In this document: one piece after another, positions 18,134-27,800 of the stretch
How positions within the stretch are numbered: position 1 is the stretch's first letter
Layout: each line of letters begins with the position of its first letter
From: Ignavibacteria bacterium RIFOXYC2_FULL_35_21
GTDB lineage: Bacteria > Bacteroidota > Ignavibacteria > Kapaibacteriales > UBA2268
NCBI GenBank assembly: GCA_001804705.1
Contig: MHAY01000086.1
Location: 1-32,350, forward strand
DNA: 32,350 bases
Reading direction: 5' to 3'
The notes under the pieces: generated by a model
Database searches by the model: none
What the model saw: the letters and a program-made list of their open reading frames with translations, nothing else
What the model was told of the DNA's origin: nothing
Made by a program: the position numbers and the translations under genes

Positions 18134-18161
18134 CATTAGTCATTAGTAATTAGTAATTATT
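18134..18161. repeat. Four 7-bp tandem repeats after parB
   Basis: CATTAGT, CATTAGT, AATTAGT, AATTATT follow without gaps and end one base before the parB stop codon. A similar ATTCGTA-type tandem lies near 20985-21005. This is short-period slippage DNA with no evident function. Confidence 0.65.
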
Positions 18162-18162
18162 T

Positions 18163-19128
18163 TCACTTCTCCTCGATTGACGAAAACAATTCGAGCAATC
18201 TATCGAGGTCATCGCTGGAGTAGAAATCAAATTCAATCGAGCCGCTTTCCTTTGTCTTTGTGTGGATTTTAACTTCAGTGCCGTAGAGATGCCTCAGCTT
18301 ATCCTCCTGCTCCCTGAGTATGATTGCTACTTCGGGGCTGACTTTGGACTTCTTCTCAGCTTCTTTTGTTTCATCGCCTTTGCTGACTCCATTTTTACCG
18401 ATTAAGACTTTTCCCGATTCTACATCCCTGACCATAGTTTCCGTATCTCTGACGGATAAGCCTTTTTCAAGTATTTGCTTCCATACGAGTGACATTTTCT
18501 TTGTATTAGACAGTCCAAGCAAAGCGCGGGCATGTCCCATCGAAAGTTCTCTTTTGCGAATGCTTTCCTGTATATCTTCGGGCAGGCGAATCAGTCGCAA
18601 AAAGTTTGTAATCGTTGACCTATCTTTGCCTACTTTTGAGGCTACTTCTTCCTGTGTAAGCTGACACTCGTCCATCAGGGATTTATATCCATAAGCCGTT
18701 TCAATCGGATTCAGGTCTTCTCTTTGAACATTTTCTATTAGTGCGAGTACGATTGAATCTGTTCCCTGGTCAACTTCCAGGACGATAGCCGGAACTTTCA
18801 GCATACCTCCTGCCATCATTGCCCTGAGCCGTCTTTCACCTGCAATCAACTCATAACCATTAACAGATTTACGCACTGTAATCGGATTAAGCAAGCCATG
18901 CTCGAGTATGGAATTTTTCAGTCCTTCCAAAGATTCTTTGTCAAAATCCTTACGCGGCTGGTAGGGATTATAATTGATTTTCGAAGCTTCAACTAAAACA
19001 AAATTACCCTGCCTTTCCTCATCTTGTCCTTCATCTGTGAATTTAAAACCTTTATCTGTATATTGAATAGACGGAAGCAAGGCACCTAATCCTTTTCCTA
19101 AGCCGGTTGGTTTTGCAGATTTTGACAT
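18163..19128 (-). CDS. parB: Chromosome partitioning protein ParB
   Basis: 321-residue ParB/Spo0J. It binds parS sites near the origin, acts as a CTP-dependent sliding clamp, and works with ParA in chromosome segregation. Visible are the N-terminal GLGKGLGALLP (about 9-19) that contacts ParA in the family, the nuclease-like CTP-binding domain with NPYQPRKDF and GERRLRAM (GERR about 97-100), ENVQREDLNPIE (about 132-143), a helix-turn-helix (about 157-176, TQEEVASKVGKDRSTITNFL), and a C-terminal dimerisation region. It follows parA by 30 bp, so they are co-transcribed. No convincing parS site was seen in the window. Confidence 0.96.
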   Translation of the reverse strand: MSKSAKPTGLGKGLGALLPSIQYTDKGFKFTDEGQDEERQGNFVLVEASKINYNPYQPRKDFDKESLEGLKNSILEHGLLNPITVRKSVNGYELIAGERRLRAMMAGGMLKVPAIVLEVDQGTDSIVLALIENVQREDLNPIETAYGYKSLMDECQLTQEEVASKVGKDRSTITNFLRLIRLPEDIQESIRKRELSMGHARALLGLSNTKKMSLVWKQILEKGLSVRDTETMVRDVESGKVLIGKNGVSKGDETKEAEKKSKVSPEVAIILREQEDKLRHLYGTEVKIHTKTKESGSIEFDFYSSDDLDRLLELFSSIEEK

Positions 19129-19158
19129 TTTCTTCTCTATGATAATTTTAGTAACATT

Positions 19159-19938
19159 CTATAAATTAAGAAATTTTCTGTTTCTTTCTATGACTTCTTT
19201 CGACAGGTCAATATAATTCTTGGCTCCTGAACTGAAAGCGTCATACAGTATCGCAGGCTTACCGTGGCTCGGTGCCTCCGACAGCCTTACATTTCTCGTA
19301 ATAATCGTTTTGAATACTTTATCTTCAAAATGCTTTTTAACTTCATCAACCACCTGGTTCGATAGCCTCAGCCTCGAGTCGAACATAGTGAGCAATACTC
19401 CCTCGATGGTCAGCCTTTGATTGAGCCTGTACCTAACAATAGAAATTGTATTCAGAAGCTGTCCCAATCCCTCGAGTGCATAATATTCGCATTGAACCGG
19501 AATCAGCACCGAATCAGCCGCAGTGAGTGCATTCAGAGTGAGCAGCCCAAGCGACGGGGGACAGTCAATGATAATAAACTGATAATCATTTTTAATATTA
19601 TCGAGAATATTTTTCAGCACAAGCTCACGGTTTGACCTGTTCACCATCTCGATTTCCGCACCAACAAGATTAATGTGCGATGGCAGTATTTTCAGATTAG
19701 GCATATTTGTCTCAACAATCGCATCTTTGATTGAAACTCCGTTTGTAAGAACTTCATAAATTGAAACATCTAATTCTCTCGATTCAATTCCGACTCCGTT
19801 TGTAGTATTGGACTGAGGGTCAATATCAACAAGTAATACCGAAAAATCCTGTGCCGCAAGAGATGCCGCAAGATTAACTCCCGTTGTAGTTTTACCAACG
19901 CCGCCTTTTTGATTAGCTATCGCAATTATTTTTCCCAT
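19159..19938 (-). CDS. parA: Chromosome partitioning ATPase ParA (Soj)
   Basis: 259-residue ParA-type ATPase, without the extra N-terminal DNA-binding domain of plasmid ParA and so of the chromosomal Soj type. The deviant Walker A KGGVGKTT is at about 11-18, Walker A' [12 protein letters not shown] at about 35-46, and Walker B-type [14 protein letters not shown] near 118. It hydrolyses ATP on non-specific DNA and forms the gradient that moves ParB-parS complexes. It is the first gene of the parA-parB operon. A palindromic repeat begins only 38 bp upstream of the start codon, so the promoter either lies in that short gap or is overlapped by repeat DNA. Confidence 0.96.
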   Translation of the reverse strand: MGKIIAIANQKGGVGKTTTGVNLAASLAAQDFSVLLVDIDPQSNTTNGVGIESRELDVSIYEVLTNGVSIKDAIVETNMPNLKILPSHINLVGAEIEMVNRSNRELVLKNILDNIKNDYQFIIIDCPPSLGLLTLNALTAADSVLIPVQCEYYALEGLGQLLNTISIVRYRLNQRLTIEGVLLTMFDSRLRLSNQVVDEVKKHFEDKVFKTIITRNVRLSEAPSHGKPAILYDAFSSGAKNYIDLSKEVIERNRKFLNL

Positions 19939-19975
19939 ATTTCCTTTATTTTATCATTATCTTTTTTTCAATTTA

Positions 19976-20008
19976 TTCCCCCTTAATAAAGGGGGATTCA
20001 GGGGGTTG
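19976..20008. repeat. Single type 1 palindromic repeat upstream of parA
   Basis: TTCCCCCTTAATAAAGGGGG followed by ATTCAGGGGGTTG is a type 1 repeat without an inverted partner. Just beyond it, near 20023-20047, lies another small palindrome (ATTCTGAAC CAA GTTCAGAAT), which is typical of dispersed intergenic repeats. Confidence 0.65.
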
Positions 20009-20059
20009 TTTTTTTATTTATGGATTCTGAACCAAGTTCAGAATGACAACCTTATCTAC

Positions 20060-20205
20060 TTTCCCCCTTTTCTAAAGAGCCCGTCCTGAGCGAAGTCGAA
20101 GGGGGGATTCAGGGGGATTACTAATTTAATATATCCTTAATGAATAAAATGGATAATTTCTATTAAAAAATCCCTCTTTTATCTCCCTTTAATAAAGGGA
20201 GAAAC
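20060..20205. repeat. Palindromic-repeat element with inverted ends, left end interrupted
   Basis: Starts with a type 1 repeat (TTTCCCCCTTTTCTAAAG) that is split by about 23 bp reading like AGCCCGTCCTGAGCGAAGTC, then resumes GGGGGATTCAGGGGGATTAC. After an AT-rich middle it ends with a type 2 repeat at 20170-20205 (ATCCCTCTTTTATCTCCC..AAAGGGAGAAAC), which is the type 1 repeat in reverse orientation. Total about 146 bp. Confidence 0.7.
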
Positions 20206-20209
20206 CCTC

Positions 20210-20244
20210 TTTCCCACTTAATAAAGGGGGATTCAGGGGGTTGT
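20210..20244. repeat. Single type 1 repeat abutting the Nudix gene stop
   Basis: TTTCCCACTTAATAAAGGGG followed by GATTCAGGGGGTTG. It ends within a base or two of the stop codon of the leftward Nudix gene, where its hairpin could affect 3' end formation. Confidence 0.6.
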
Positions 20245-20802
20245 TTACAACCCATACTTCATCGAATAAAAAAAGAACGCTGTCAGAACCAGGGAATGCC
20301 TGATTCTTCCGTCTAAAATCATAGTCCTAATCTCATTTATTGGTACTTCAATCACCCTTATATCTTCATGCCTGTCAAGTTTCTGTTCAAATTTCAATTC
20401 GCAGTCGAACCAAACATAAGAAAAACACTTATTATTCAAAAATGCAGGATTCGGAAGATTTTCTCCAAGCAAAACAGCGTTTCCGTTTCCTTCATATCCT
20501 GTTTCTTCCCTGCATTCCCTCTCTCCCGCTACGCAGGGTTCCTCATCAGGTTCTACTAATCCTCCCGGCACTTCGAGTGTAATTTCATCTGTGCCTTGTC
20601 TGTACTGTTCTATTAATACTACCTTCTTATCTTTAGTTATCGGAATTATATTCACCCATCTTGGAGAATTCAGTACGACAAATTCTCCTTCTTTACCGGT
20701 ATCGGGATGCCTGCGTCTTATCCATGACAGGTCGAATATCTTGAAATTATCAACTTTTCTTTTTTCTAATGTATCCCACTTCTCTATATGTTTATCGGTC
20801 AT
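20245..20802 (-). CDS. Nudix hydrolase, ADP-ribose pyrophosphatase type
   Basis: 185-residue Nudix protein, probably an ADP-ribose or related nucleoside-diphosphate-sugar pyrophosphatase. The Nudix box GX5EX7REUXEEXGU is complete at residues 81-103 (G81, E87, R95-E96, E99-E100, G102). The sequence before it (KVVLIEQYRQGTDEITLEVPGG) is typical of the NudF/ADPRase group, as is the following NPAFLNNK loop. The exact substrate is inferred. It is a single gene in the same direction as its neighbours, bracketed on both sides by palindromic repeats: one abuts its stop and another begins about 40 bp before its start. Confidence 0.9.
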   Translation of the reverse strand: MTDKHIEKWDTLEKRKVDNFKIFDLSWIRRRHPDTGKEGEFVVLNSPRWVNIIPITKDKKVVLIEQYRQGTDEITLEVPGGLVEPDEEPCVAGERECREETGYEGNGNAVLLGENLPNPAFLNNKCFSYVWFDCELKFEQKLDRHEDIRVIEVPINEIRTMILDGRIRHSLVLTAFFFYSMKYGL

Positions 20803-20841
20803 TTTATAATTTGATAAAGAAATTTATTATTAAATTACTAA

Positions 20842-20964
20842 TTTCCCCCTTTCCTAAAGGGGGACAAAGGGGGATTATTCAAATCTAACAAAATCTTTCA
20901 ATGAACTTTGGATATATTTTAACAATATAATCCCTCTTAATCTCCCTTTAATAAAGGGAGAAAC
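20842..20964. repeat. Palindromic-repeat element with inverted ends, 123 bp
   Basis: Type 1 repeat at 20842-20878 (TTTCCCCCTTTCCTAAAGGG) and inverted partner type 2 at 20930-20964. The AT-rich centre contains TTGGATATATTTT (20908-20920), also present inside the element at 28661-28826, so similarity extends beyond the ends. It lies in the 299-bp gap between the Nudix gene and a VWA gene. Confidence 0.75.
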
Positions 20965-21018
20965 AAATTTCAGAATAGCAGTATAAATTTCATTCGTAAT
21001 TCGTAATTAATAAAATGA

Positions 21019-21053
21019 AGCCCCATTTTTCACTATATGTGAATGATGGGGCT
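21019..21053 (-). terminator. Probable terminator of the VWA gene pair
   Basis: AGCCCCAT 21019-21026 pairs with ATGGGGCT 21046-21053, with an inner CAC/GTG pair in the loop. On the minus strand it lies about 50 bp after the stop codon at 21102 and is followed by TCATTTTATT. This fits a Rho-independent terminator with a moderate U-run. Confidence 0.55.
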
Positions 21054-21101
21054 GCTCATCATTGCTAATGCAAAATTAACAATTATTTGCTTATAATTTC
21101 T

Positions 21102-24100
21102 TTACTTTATTATAATAAACCTCTTCCTGAATAATTGTGTCGGTGTCTGCATAATAACGAAATAAACTCCATCCGACAAATCGTTAGCATCAAAGTATAG
21201 TGACTTGCTTCCCGGCTTCATATCGTCATTTGCAACTGTCAGAATCTTATCTCCGAGTACATTCGATATCCAGATATTTGTTATACCCGGTTCGGATAGT
21301 GTAAAATTAATCTCTGTTACTCCATTTGTCGGATTTGGATTTACAGCCTGTAGGATTGCTCCCGGTCTCGGCTCAAACAATCTCTTTGTGCCATCAGCAT
21401 CAATGCATATTCCTTTCAAAGTCAGTTTGCATACTACAGTATCAAATTTTATCATTCCCTTTACCGAATGGCTGTTCTCAAGTATGAGATAAGTTGTATC
21501 GGTATTCCCGAGCATTGCCCTGAATTTGAATGTTTTTAATAACACTTCATTTGTTGTATTATTAATCGGAATATCCCTCAGAGTAACGAATCTTTCACCG
21601 GTATTTATATCAGTCGAATCGGGATATGGCCCTGCGCTTTCGAGTACAGTTGCATTGCATCTTAGAGTAGTTGTAATGCTCTCATGGAAAGGAGATAAAC
21701 CCTGTGCATCAGACTGCCATATACCAAGGTCAAATTCCTGTCCGGGATAAATTTCATAGTCCTTTGTCTGCAAAGTTGCTGATGCTCCAATAAGGCTGAA
21801 TAATCCGTGGTCATAATTGAACGCCACATTGTCCTTATCCGACCTTGCTCCTGAAATAGTTAATGGTGTGCTCGTTACATTTCCATCTGTTACTAATAGT
21901 TTCAATGTATAAATTTTTTGTTGGGCATTATCTCTTTGAACAAGAATATGCCTGAGTTGAACGACCATGTCATTCCCATTCCTAAACTCATTCCAATCTG
22001 GTGTATTTTGCTTTAATAAACTTGCATCGAATCTTATATCAACATCAATGGAATCTGTTAGGGATTCTGCAAATTTATTTGAATTCCGTAAAACTATATC
22101 GAAGTCTTTAGTTTGACCAATCCAACCTGTGTACTCGTCAATCCAAATCTCAGTCATTGCAAGTGATGGATTACCTACCAAAGGAATCAATACATCATGG
22201 CAGGGCATGCCTGTCAAAACAAGGTTTGTGTTTAATACTACTGCAGCTGTTGGAGTATATCTTATCGTAATATCCAAAAATCCGCCGGGTGGTATTGTAT
22301 AAGGAAGCCCCGGATTCGAACCGACATATGTAAATTGTGTATCCTGGAACGTTACAGGAAGAGTTACACTCAAGCCAACAGATGTTGAAGTATTAGTAAT
22401 TCTGATTGTTGTATCCTTCGGAACTCCCACATTGGATGTTACTGTAACACTTGTAATATCTACTTTCGGGTCATGCACTGTACCGATGAATCTAACGGTT
22501 TTCAGTGTATTACACAGGTCTTCAGTAAATATCAGCACAGTATCAATTGGGCCATCTTTATATGGAGTAAAACTAACATCTACATTTGCATTAGCCCCAC
22601 CGTTCAAATCCCAGAAAGTAGAATTTAAGGTGAATGAAGATGGAATCACCGATGGTATAATATGTAATGCTTTTGTTCCCACGTTATCTAAATTAACTAC
22701 AGTATCCTTCGTTGTACCAAGGCACACGGTTCCCAAATCAACTGTATAACTGTTCGGCACATAATTCACGCTGTCGGCAAATCCTTCTATCCTGATATAG
22801 TAGTCTTCGTTACCATCTGCATCGCTTAGGACATGCAATGAACATACTTTTAATGTTCCGTCGTTCAATCTCGGTTGAAATCGTATTGTTATTTCAACAC
22901 TATCAAGTGCAGGTATAATAGCAGGTAATGGATCAGGTGAATAAGTAAATTCATTTGCATTTGGTCCCGTAAGTCCGCTGCTTCCGGGAGTAATATTCAA
23001 GGGTATAGGTCCCGTATTTTTAAGTTGAATAATTGTGTCCCTGAAAGTTGTTTTACAATCCGTATTTTCGAATACTACTGGGTTAGGTGATGTTATACCG
23101 GGTAAACCTATACCATTTCCGGTTATGTTTGATATTAGTGTAGTATTACCGGTAACTGTTCTGATAACGAGATTAATTTTTGAACTTTTCCCTCCCTGGC
23201 TTTTCGGGCTGAAACGGAATAAAATTGTAATGCATTGTCCCGGATCCAGTTGCTTAGGCAATGTTATTCCGGGAGTAGAAAACGAACTTGCATCACCTGT
23301 TGCAATGTTCAATCCTGTTACTGTGACCGAAGTACAACTTCTGTTGCAAAATACTTCCGAAACTGATACATCTAAATCTGTGTTAACGGTAGCATCACCC
23401 ATGTTTACATTCCGGACGAACTGGTCAAACTGGCCCGTAACAGGCAAATTTCCACTGCATGAACTGCTTGCACCCGGTACTGAAAATTGAATTGTAGCTG
23501 ATGAACACAATGAATCTGTCGGGGTATACCTGATAGTGAATGTCCTCGAAGCCTCTTTATCTAAAGTGAATATTGGTCCCGTTCCTCCCCAGTCAATGAC
23601 AGTATAACGCGGGTCGGTTGATATAAAGCCGGGTTTAATGAAATCAACGTAATTATTCTTTGCAGTCACCTTTACAGAAAAATCCCTGTATGTTGGGGGG
23701 GCAATATTTTTAAAATCAATTCTATTCGGTGCAAATATAAGAATCGGTTTCAAATTGTTATTAACGGTGAACGAAGAGCTTGCTGTCAATGCCGGGTCAC
23801 CTGCCTTCTGGAAAGTAAGGTCTAAGCTCCTGGGACCATCAGGGTCACATTCGCTTTTCCACTCTACATAGCATGGTGCAGGGTAGCCCACTTGTCCGCA
23901 TATCTGAAGCACTTTGTCATAGAATCCGACCAAAGCATCAGGGTCAGTAACATCCATTGCAAGGTTATCGCCAACATTGCCTTCCACACCTGCCATCATA
24001 TTTAAATTTGCTGTACTTGTGCCATCCAAAGCTTCATTCCCAATTTTGACAACAAAAACATAACAATTTCTTTGTTTAGCTAAATTATAGGCATCTCCAA

Positions 24101-24815
24101 CTTTGAATGGACCAGGATCACCGGAAAGCGGTGGATTATGTTTACCATCGGTTAAAAATATTATTACAGGTTTATATTTGGCAAATTTAGCTAAATAAAG
24201 AGCTGAATTTGTTGAGTCGGGAACCGGATTACCACTTGTATCTGTCACAATATTTCTTAGAAAAGCAGTGTTATAATTTGTTTTAATTAAAAAGTTTGGT
24301 ATCTCGCTTACTATTTTGAGCAAACTATCTTTATCATTAGTAAACCGTTGTCTGATTCTGGATAATGTACCAAATTCAATAATAGCACATTCGGTTAAAG
24401 TTGGGTCAAGGGCTTGAATAAAATGGTCCATAGCCCTGAAGGCTACTTCCCATTTTGCAGCTCCGGCAGGTGGATTAATAGTGCCGTCCATTCCGCTTTG
24501 CATTGAGTTTGATACATCAAAAACCAAAATCGCCGAAAAAGCTTTTTGTGCAGGAGGGGGACAGGAAGGAGAACCCGGGTTATGGGTCCTGACTTTTCCA
24601 TTTTCATTAATAATAATATCCTGCGGCATCCATGAATAATTAGGGGGCCTGACCTGGTTTCCTGAAGCATCCTCATAAGTGTAATATGCCTTTATATTCG
24701 GATAGCCGCCAGCTTCTATATAATTAATTACAGCAGTCGGTTGTGTTATTGCATCATTTAGAAATGCACAAATTACCACTGATAAAATTAGCCATCTAAG
24801 TATTTTTCTTTTCAT
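21102..24815 (-). CDS. VWA-domain, anchor-D-domain T9SS protein, downstream paralogue
   Basis: 1237-residue exported protein: signal peptide (about 1-24), a conserved stretch 25-76, then a von Willebrand factor A domain at about 93-310 with a complete MIDAS motif D100-V-S-N-S104 and a later TDGKHNPP. Next come several choice-of-anchor-D (SPD-2/Hydin-like) modules (for example FRFSPKSQGGKSSKI), two cohesin-like segments (about 880-1120) and a T9SS type A sorting domain (NPNPTNGVTEINF ... LSDGVYFVIMQTP). A metal-dependent binding role at the cell surface is likely; the ligand is unknown. AGAGG lies six bases before the start. The homologous gene lies 59 bp upstream, so the two are probably co-transcribed. 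Confidence 0.85.
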   Translation of the reverse strand: MKRKILRWLILSVVICAFLNDAITQPTAVINYIEAGGYPNIKAYYTYEDASGNQVRPPNYSWMPQDIIINENGKVRTHNPGSPSCPPPAQKAFSAILVFDVSNSMQSGMDGTINPPAGAAKWEVAFRAMDHFIQALDPTLTECAIIEFGTLSRIRQRFTNDKDSLLKIVSEIPNFLIKTNYNTAFLRNIVTDTSGNPVPDSTNSALYLAKFAKYKPVIIFLTDGKHNPPLSGDPGPFKVGDAYNLAKQRNCYVFVVKIGNEALDGTSTANLNMMAGVEGNVGDNLAMDVTDPDALVGFYDKVLQICGQVGYPAPCYVEWKSECDPDGPRSLDLTFQKAGDPALTASSSFTVNNNLKPILIFAPNRIDFKNIAPPTYRDFSVKVTAKNNYVDFIKPGFISTDPRYTVIDWGGTGPIFTLDKEASRTFTIRYTPTDSLCSSATIQFSVPGASSSCSGNLPVTGQFDQFVRNVNMGDATVNTDLDVSVSEVFCNRSCTSVTVTGLNIATGDASSFSTPGITLPKQLDPGQCITILFRFSPKSQGGKSSKINLVIRTVTGNTTLISNITGNGIGLPGITSPNPVVFENTDCKTTFRDTIIQLKNTGPIPLNITPGSSGLTGPNANEFTYSPDPLPAIIPALDSVEITIRFQPRLNDGTLKVCSLHVLSDADGNEDYYIRIEGFADSVNYVPNSYTVDLGTVCLGTTKDTVVNLDNVGTKALHIIPSVIPSSFTLNSTFWDLNGGANANVDVSFTPYKDGPIDTVLIFTEDLCNTLKTVRFIGTVHDPKVDITSVTVTSNVGVPKDTTIRITNTSTSVGLSVTLPVTFQDTQFTYVGSNPGLPYTIPPGGFLDITIRYTPTAAVVLNTNLVLTGMPCHDVLIPLVGNPSLAMTEIWIDEYTGWIGQTKDFDIVLRNSNKFAESLTDSIDVDIRFDASLLKQNTPDWNEFRNGNDMVVQLRHILVQRDNAQQKIYTLKLLVTDGNVTSTPLTISGARSDKDNVAFNYDHGLFSLIGASATLQTKDYEIYPGQEFDLGIWQSDAQGLSPFHESITTTLRCNATVLESAGPYPDSTDINTGERFVTLRDIPINNTTNEVLLKTFKFRAMLGNTDTTYLILENSHSVKGMIKFDTVVCKLTLKGICIDADGTKRLFEPRPGAILQAVNPNPTNGVTEINFTLSEPGITNIWISNVLGDKILTVANDDMKPGSKSLYFDANDLSDGVYFVIMQTPTQLFRKRFIIIK
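24592..24745 (-). repeat. 154-bp near-identical tract shared with the neighbouring paralogue (copy A)
   Basis: Matches 28338-28491 at 153 of 154 positions (difference at 24618 versus 28364). It encodes residues about 24-75 of the VWA protein. Identity drops sharply on both sides, although the genes are homologous throughout. Confidence 0.85.
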
Positions 24816-24874
24816 AAGAACCTCTGTACAAAAATTTTTTCTTTCTCTTTAAAACGAATTTATAATTACAATAC

Positions 24875-27800
24875 TCATTTAATTATTGCAAAATTTCTTT
24901 TAAATATTTGTGTTGGTGTCTGCATCATAACGAAATACACCCCGTCGGGTAAATCATTTGCATCGAAGTAAAGCGTTTTGCTCCCCGGTTTCATATCATC
25001 ATTAGCAACATTCAGTATTTTATCTCCAAAAACATTTGTTATCCAGATATTTGTTATTCCGGGTTCGGAAAGTGTAAATTTAATTTCTGTTATTCCGCTT
25101 GTCGGATTTGGATTCACTGCTTCAAGTCCTGCAGAACCACGGGTCGGGTCAAATAACCTTTTTGTACCGTCAGCATCAATACAGACTTTTAATTTTAACA
25201 TACCGTCAACAGTTTCAAAATTAATCTTTCCGCTGTCCGAACGGCTGTTTTCAAGTTTGATATATGTTGTATCAACCGGTCCGAGCATTGGACGGAAGCT
25301 GAATGATTTCAGCATCGTATCTCTCGAAGTATTAATAATCGGAATGCCACTAAGGGTAACAATCCTTTCATCATTTACGACCACATTAGGATGACCTACT
25401 CCTTCAAGTACTGTGGCATTGCACCTCACCTCTGTTGTTATACTCCCATGGAATGGAGACAGGTTTTTAGCATCTTTCTGCCAGATTTCAAGTTCAAATA
25501 CTTCGCCGGGGGATTTTTCGTAAAATTTTGTGTAAAGTTTAGCGGATGCTCCTATAAGGCGGAATATGCCGTCATCCTCATTAAATACAACATTTTTCTT
25601 GTTAGATACTGCATATTTTATATTCAATATAGTACTATCTACATTTCCATCGGTTACTAACAGTTTTAATGTATCAATAACCTGAAAATTATTATGATTT
25701 TTAACGGGCCGTCCTATTAGATGAAGTACCCTGTCAATACCAATAATTGATTCCGGAATGTCCCCAGGTACTACTTGTTGTAGTAAACCTGAATCGAAAC
25801 TTACATCATAATCAATTGTTGTTGTTCCCGATTCCGCAAACTTTTTGGCATTCCTAAGATACACCAGTATGTCTTTTTGTTCACCGACCATGCCTGTATA
25901 GTCCTCGTCAATTACGATATCAACCATCGCAAGCGATGGATTTCCTACTAAAGAAACTACTACAGAATCACAAGGCATTCCTTTAAGTATAAGTTCAGCA
26001 TTCAAAACAACAGCCGTATCCGGTAAATAGCTTATTATTATATCCATAAAACCACCGGGTGGTATTGGGTATGAAAGCGATGGAATAGCTTTTATAAATT
26101 GAAATTGAGTATCAGAAGTTGTAATACTCGAAACAAATAAGTCAACAGAAGTTGATGGATTCGTTATTCTGATAGTATCAATTTTTGCAACACCTACATT
26201 TGAAGTAACAGTAACACTTGATATATCTACCTTCGGGTCATGCACAGTACCTATGAATCTTACAGTTTTCTGAATATTGCACAAGTCTTCAGTCAATATT
26301 AAAACCGTATCAACAGGACCATCTTTGTAAGGTATATAGCTCGTATTAACTATCGTATTTGTATTGCCGTTCAAATCCCATGAACTAACCTGTAGCCTGA
26401 AAGATGATGGTATTGTTGTAGCATCAATATGCAAATCTTTTGTGCCGACATTTCTTAATGGTATATCTGTAACAACAGTATCGCCAAGGCAGACAACACC
26501 CAAATCAATAGTTGTGTCGGGTGGTGCAAAGTTAACGCTATCGGCAAATCCTGTGATTCGTACATAATAAGTAGGTTCGTTCCCTGCATTGCTTATAACA
26601 CGAAGCGAACACTCCTTTGCTCCCCAAGATTTAGGTTCAAACCGAATAATAACTGGTGCATCACTCGATGCAGATATTATCGTAGGTATTCCAGGTGGTT
26701 GAATAATAACAAATTCTGTTGAATCCTTCCCAACTAATATTGAATTAGCAACATCAATCGTTAGAGGCAAGGGACCTGTGTTTCTAAGAAAAACGGTATC
26801 TTCTCTTGTCGGAATCTTGCAGTCAGTGTTTTCAAACATCATTGGATTTGCGGTTATTCCCGGCTGGCCTATGCCATTTCCGATTATGTTGGCTGTATAA
26901 TTACCGGATTCGGTTAAAAGGCTAATCCTGGCAGCCTTTCCGCCACTGCTCGTTGGTTTGAATTTAAAAGTAACCTGAAGGCATTGTCCCGTATCGAGTG
27001 TACAAGGTATAGGCGGTACGACACTTACGATCTCAAACATCTTATAATCACGGGTGTTAATATCCAAACCGGTAATGTTAATCGGAGTCGGACCTCTGTT
27101 ACAAAAAAGCTGTGTTACTGTTGCAGACACGCTGTCGCTCACGGTGCAATCACCCATGTTCACATCCTTACAAAACAGGTCCATCATTCCGCTGAGATTT
27201 ATTATATCACCAAAACAAGCGGAACTATTCAGGTCTATTGTTGCCGAAGAATAGGATGAATCTGTCGGGTCATAACGGACAGTTATAAACCTGGATGAAT
27301 CTTTTGGCAATATATATGGAAATGGAGGTGGTGGTGCGGTTCCCCAGTCCTGCACTTTATATCTTGCATCAGATGAATTGAAGCCGGCAGGCCCCCAGAT
27401 TTCGACAAAATTTCTGCGTGCTGTTATCTTTACCTGTTCATCTTTATAAGTTGTGTAATCAACATTACTAAAAGTTACAGGATTTGGACTAATCTCAAGG
27501 TCGGGCTGGATATTATCTGGTACAGTAAAAGTTGTACTTGCCGTCAGGTTCCCGTGATTAGGGAAATTGAGCTGTAAGTCTCTGACGCCGCTAAAACAAT
27601 CGCTTTTCCATTCTACCCAGCATGGTGCAGGGTAGCCCACCTGCCCGCAAATCTGAAGCACTTTGTCATAATACCCGCTTAATCTGTCTCTGTCGGTTAC
27701 ATCCATTTCAAGATTATCACTCGATTTGCCTTCAATTCCAGCCAAGCCATTCATATAACTAAGGTTTATTCCCGACAGGGTGTCATTTCCTATTTTAATA

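Noticed and set aside
18093-18143. Longer start for the small gene downstream of parB
   Set aside because: It would place the N terminus in the 7-bp tandem repeat DNA; the MTDTSPEF start agrees better with the remembered family start.
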